A stretch of 64,000 bases of DNA from Cladorhizidae sp. MBARI D1340-BT2 (Eukaryota > Porifera > Demospongiae > Poecilosclerida > Cladorhizidae). The stretch lies in NCBI GenBank assembly GCA_028752905.1, contig JAQNBH010000012.1, forward strand, positions 26,421,816 to 26,485,815, read 5' to 3'. The position numbers were made by a program, and so were the translations under genes. The notes beneath the pieces were generated by a model that made no database searches, was not told the DNA's origin, and worked only from the letters and a program-made list of their open reading frames with translations. This document shows, piece after piece, positions 61,099-64,000 of this stretch; the stretch's first letter is position 1; each line of letters begins with the position of its first letter.

Positions 61099-61853
61099 CA
61101 TAGTTCATATGTTATATATATACCTTGGCTGTTCTCTGATCTCCAGCAGCTAGCTATTGTGAGCTAGCTTAAACTAGCTATTTTCTCTGAGCTATAATGA
61201 GCTAGCTATAGTAAATATAAATTTTGGTTTGTAATGAGTTTTTCATGAATCGATATGCCAGTGAAGGGACATTATGCTGAATAGCAGACCAAAGGCAATA
61301 GTGTGAATAATAAGTAACCTCAGGTAAGTTATATATACCAACCTGCTTAGAGGTCTATAAGCCTTATATTCCCTTTCCTTATTCAATTATCAGGTAGAAT
61401 TATTTACCCCATGCCATGTCATTTTTTTATCCCCAGGGGGTAAATTTACCCTTGGCCTGCTCTAAACGGTATCAAAGAAAAATTCCAGACTGGTCACGGC
61501 AACAAAAATATATACTTTACTTCACTGTGACCATCCCGATAGCTTCTGGAGGCTCTTCTTCGGTGGAAAGCTGCAAAGCCATCTACTGCAGACTCGCTAT
61601 CTATCAAAATCCTACGGAGTAGAGGGAAAAAAGTCGCTCGTGGATGGATCTCCGACTTTTTTTGACATAGAGATGCGTAACTTTTGTTTCCCTGGTTCAA
61701 TAGAGCTGATTCATATACCAAGTTATAGCTCTTTCAATTTGCAATCAAATAATATGCTTTGTTTTGGTTACCAAAAAAGGTATGAAAATAAAAAATATTT
61801 AAAATATTTAATAAAATTAATGTGTTGGCTAAAGTTGGCGGTGAAAGGGTTAA

Positions 61854-62476
61854 ATGACCCATGCATTTATGATACGAAATTGACTGATATCCATTATCCA
61901 TTGCTTATGTATATTGCTTATGGTTGAAATTTATGACACTGTTATCCACTGGAAGGGTTTAGTACTGCTCTCATGACTGACAGCTAATATAAGCCAGCTC
62001 CTGGTCTTACCCTCTCCATGTTGGGAGTGATAAAAATACAAAATCGAAGCAGCTCCAGTTAATGATTAATACTAAGTCAGAAATTTACTTTAAGTCCCTA
62101 GCAAGCAACCATATAATGATACAGTGATAACATTTTTGTGAACCCACACTGACCACAAACTATGATTATCAACATAGTTCTTTTTGCATATAAGCTAACA
62201 GTCGGCAATCATTGTTTTTTTGGGCTATAAGCAGCTAAGGTATTGGAGACAAGGGAAGCATGTATAATAATGTCCACAACACAACATTTATATTATATAA
62301 TTAAGTTTTCAGAGATGGAGGAAAAGGAGAAAAGAGCGATTAGTTCTCCAAAAGCAGCATCTATCAAATAAATTTAAGTCCCAGGATATACTCAAGCTAG
62401 CTAGCCAAGGCATTACCAGTGTACTTAAAAATAGCCATTGCATGTAGAAAACTAACAGGCTAATACTACAGTTAGA
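61854..62476. other. Linking tract of U, no gene
   Basis: A diverged homologue of the tract at 1065-1700, with the block from about 62302 in the standard (non-inverted) orientation. No coding match was seen. Confidence 0.7.
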
Positions 62477-64000
62477 TCCCATTCACAAACCTAAGACGTC
62501 TTCTTGTCTTATCACTTCCTCGTCGGAAACAAATCCACCACTTTCTGCTATAGAGCTAAGCTCTTCCACTCCCATTCCAAGAGTTATGACTGTTGTGGTC
62601 ATCTTTTCCATGGCTCCACATTCACAAAAAGGCCAACCCAAGTATATAAGAAAATAAGTCACTCTCTTCTCCCACGCTAGAGTTATCTACAGGCGAGTCA
62701 AGAGTGCCGCCTGTAACTAGAATCTGCGAGATTTCTTGTCCTAGTCATATTTAGGTCCTCAAAATCGTAAAGGATTCCTTGTTTCAATATTTTTTAGTGA
62801 CGCGGATGAGAAGCTAAATTGAGAGCGCGTAACAGTATTGGGAACACATCATCATTATGACATCATCAAAAACAAACTACATCTTTGGGTAGCATCTAGG
62901 CTAAGTCTAGTAATGTAATCTAGCAATGCAACACATGATTTAACTAAAGCCAAGAATTTTTTTGCAAACTTCTTGTAATATCGCTACCTAGCTATATATC
63001 TAACTTGATTAATGATCTTTCTACACTGGCAAAATGGAACATCCACATCACCAGAACCAGTCTCTCCCCCTACTGTTTGATCTGCATGTTCGGCATATTC
63101 AAGAACCAAGTGAAAAAAGTTGTTATTCATGGATCATGTGAACCTCATGTGCCTTTCTATTTGACACTTGCTAGCTGGTGCATCTTGGATCCAGTTGTTA
63201 TTTCACTATCACCTGCAAAAGCCCCAAGCATGTTGGCTGATGTGTAGTCGATTTTTGTTAGAATTTAATATAGCTAGCTAAGTGCTTATTGGCCACATCT
63301 GGCCAGCTTCATTGCTAGGGCTTGAAGAATTTAAACTGTTCCAGCAGTGAAATAGCAGTAAAATGTTACGACTTTTTTTTGAGAAAAATGGTACCCTACA
63401 TAGTTCAATGACGACTTTGTAACATGTACAAACAGACAGTTTAGCACAATGAGTTGAATTCCGCTACCCCCTCCCTTTCTACCCTCTGCCTTCCTCCCCT
63501 CCACCCGTTTACCCCACTCTTACATACGACATTGATTATCAGTACTACTTTGGCTGCCTACTAGCACATATTGTACAGTGTCTTTTATGACTATATTTGT
63601 GCTTGCCCATTTTATCTCATTTATTTGTTTGTTTGTTTATTTATTGTTAATATTCATTGTTAATATTCTTTAGTTAGTTTGTTTGTTTGTTTAGGGACAC
63701 CTTTTTCTACCATCATCAGGTCCCCTTCAATCCTTCTGGAGTCATTAAGGTTGTCCTCTTTTTTCAATATTGGAATGCCCATTATTTCAACAAGTACTTT
63801 GCCCACCCACACACATACACCAGTTACATAGGAAGTCCATATATATTACACAGAAGCTTTAAAGTCGAGTCAGTCAATGTAGAGGCTTTTTTGAGAAGTA
63901 ATGGAAGGTTTTACATAATATGTAAACAGTTAAAATCTGTTCGGATTATATTATGAGTAACATCATAACATCTGACAAACCTTAGCGGCCTCAAACCCAC
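62477..64000. repeat. Next unit, incomplete at window end
   Basis: B/U-type start with the minus-strand MEKMTTTVITL frame in diverged form (stops and an inserted AAAATAAGTCACTCTCTTCTC near 62660). A single copy of the 107-bp sequence follows at about 62996-63125, then the AT-rich flank. The last bases (CTGACAAACCTTAGCGGC) match 54249-54267, just outside the inverted M35 copy. The array or its ancestral family therefore continues past the window. Confidence 0.8.

Larger units (their letters stand above)
59014..61459 (-). mobile_element. hAT transposon (ZBED5-like), nested, 2,446 bp
   Basis: Flanked by an exact 8-bp duplication CTCTAAAC at 59006-59013 and 61460-61467, the hAT hallmark. The left end CAGGGATTCTCAACCGT is a typical hAT terminus. 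The right end, CAGGCCAAGGGTAAA on the minus strand, matches only in its first bases. This is the least deleted hAT copy in the window. Confidence 0.85.
58902..61849 (-). mobile_element. piggyBac-like element interrupted by hAT (U)
   Basis: TTAA at 58898-58901 and 61850-61853. The left terminus CACTCTCACCGCC pairs with the right terminus, which reads CCCTTTCACCGCC on the other strand. A GCGCC-TACA-GGCGC hairpin sits just inside the left end. Apart from the hAT only about 105 bp and 380 bp of the element remain, so it is non-autonomous. Family assignment rests on TTAA, the CCCTTT-type end and sub-terminal hairpin, not on a transposase domain. Confidence 0.78.
52546..62476. repeat. Parental-type unit U (9.9 kb)
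   Basis: A full-length unit: B-type start (52546-53386), gene-free flank, M35 inverted duplication (about 54020-58830), nested piggyBac/hAT with both target duplications (58902-61849), and a linking tract (61854-62476). It is more diverged from the A and B monomers than these are from each other. It keeps parts that A and B have lost, so it best approximates the ancestral unit. Confidence 0.85.

Noticed and set aside
684..62476. Possibility that the array is an assembly artefact
   Set aside because: Monomers carry private indels, a mosaic copy, an inverted block and two distinct unit lengths, which a collapsed or duplicated assembly would not create. Copy number still needs long reads.
1..64000. 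tRNA, rRNA or other structured RNA genes
   Set aside because: No cloverleaf, A/B box pair or rRNA motif was noticed on reading; a tRNAscan or Rfam search would settle it.

Overview
This is eukaryotic, AT-rich, intron-bearing DNA. It is best read as an early-branching metazoan, possibly a sponge; that is inference from short introns, animal-type hAT and piggyBac relics and overall texture, not proof. The window opens with a HindIII site (AAGCTT), which could be a clone edge.

Layout. Positions 1-683 are single-copy flank with a degenerate, multi-exon retroelement or Ginger-type integrase C-terminus on the minus strand. From about 684 to the end the window is one large tandem segmental array. 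Eight long monomers (A1-A8, 5.84-5.91 kb each) start at 1701, 7577, 15356, 23188, 29081, 34921, 40780 and 46656. Two short monomers (B1, B2, 1,924 bp each) start at 13432 and 21264. A less degraded parental unit (U) spans 52546-62476 (9.9 kb). The next unit begins at 62477 and is cut by the window end. B1+A3 and B2+A4 together form a 7.8-kb higher-order repeat.

Content of a unit. U carries a head-to-head inverted duplication about 4.8 kb long. Its right arm holds an intact, intronless, secreted M35 (aspzincin/deuterolysin-like) metalloprotease of 357 aa (57380-58453). Its left arm holds a decayed copy of the same gene (54362-55416, minus strand). Downstream is a piggyBac-like element (58902-61849, TTAA at both ends) with a ZBED5-type hAT transposon nested inside it (59014-61459, 8-bp duplication CTCTAAAC).

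Each A monomer is a shortened relative of this unit. The M35 gene has lost exactly 627 bp (209 codons) in frame, leaving a 148-aa secreted protein made only of the signal peptide and N-terminal prodomain-like region. The hAT has lost about 828 bp, including its BED zinc finger. The inverted M35 copy is replaced by a cassette holding a minus-strand Ser/Thr/Pro-rich reading frame and a cluster of GACGCC-N4-GGCGTC palindromes. The inverted promoter arms survive and form a roughly 0.86-kb hairpin-capable structure with a GT-rich loop directly upstream of each truncated gene.

The most interesting candidate biology is the tandem amplification of prodomain-only M35 proteins, seven of eight copies open and six with an intact TATA box, next to a full-length protease. 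They could act as propeptide-like inhibitors or decoys. The alternative is that they are passengers in a satellite-like array driven by inverted repeats and unequal crossing-over.
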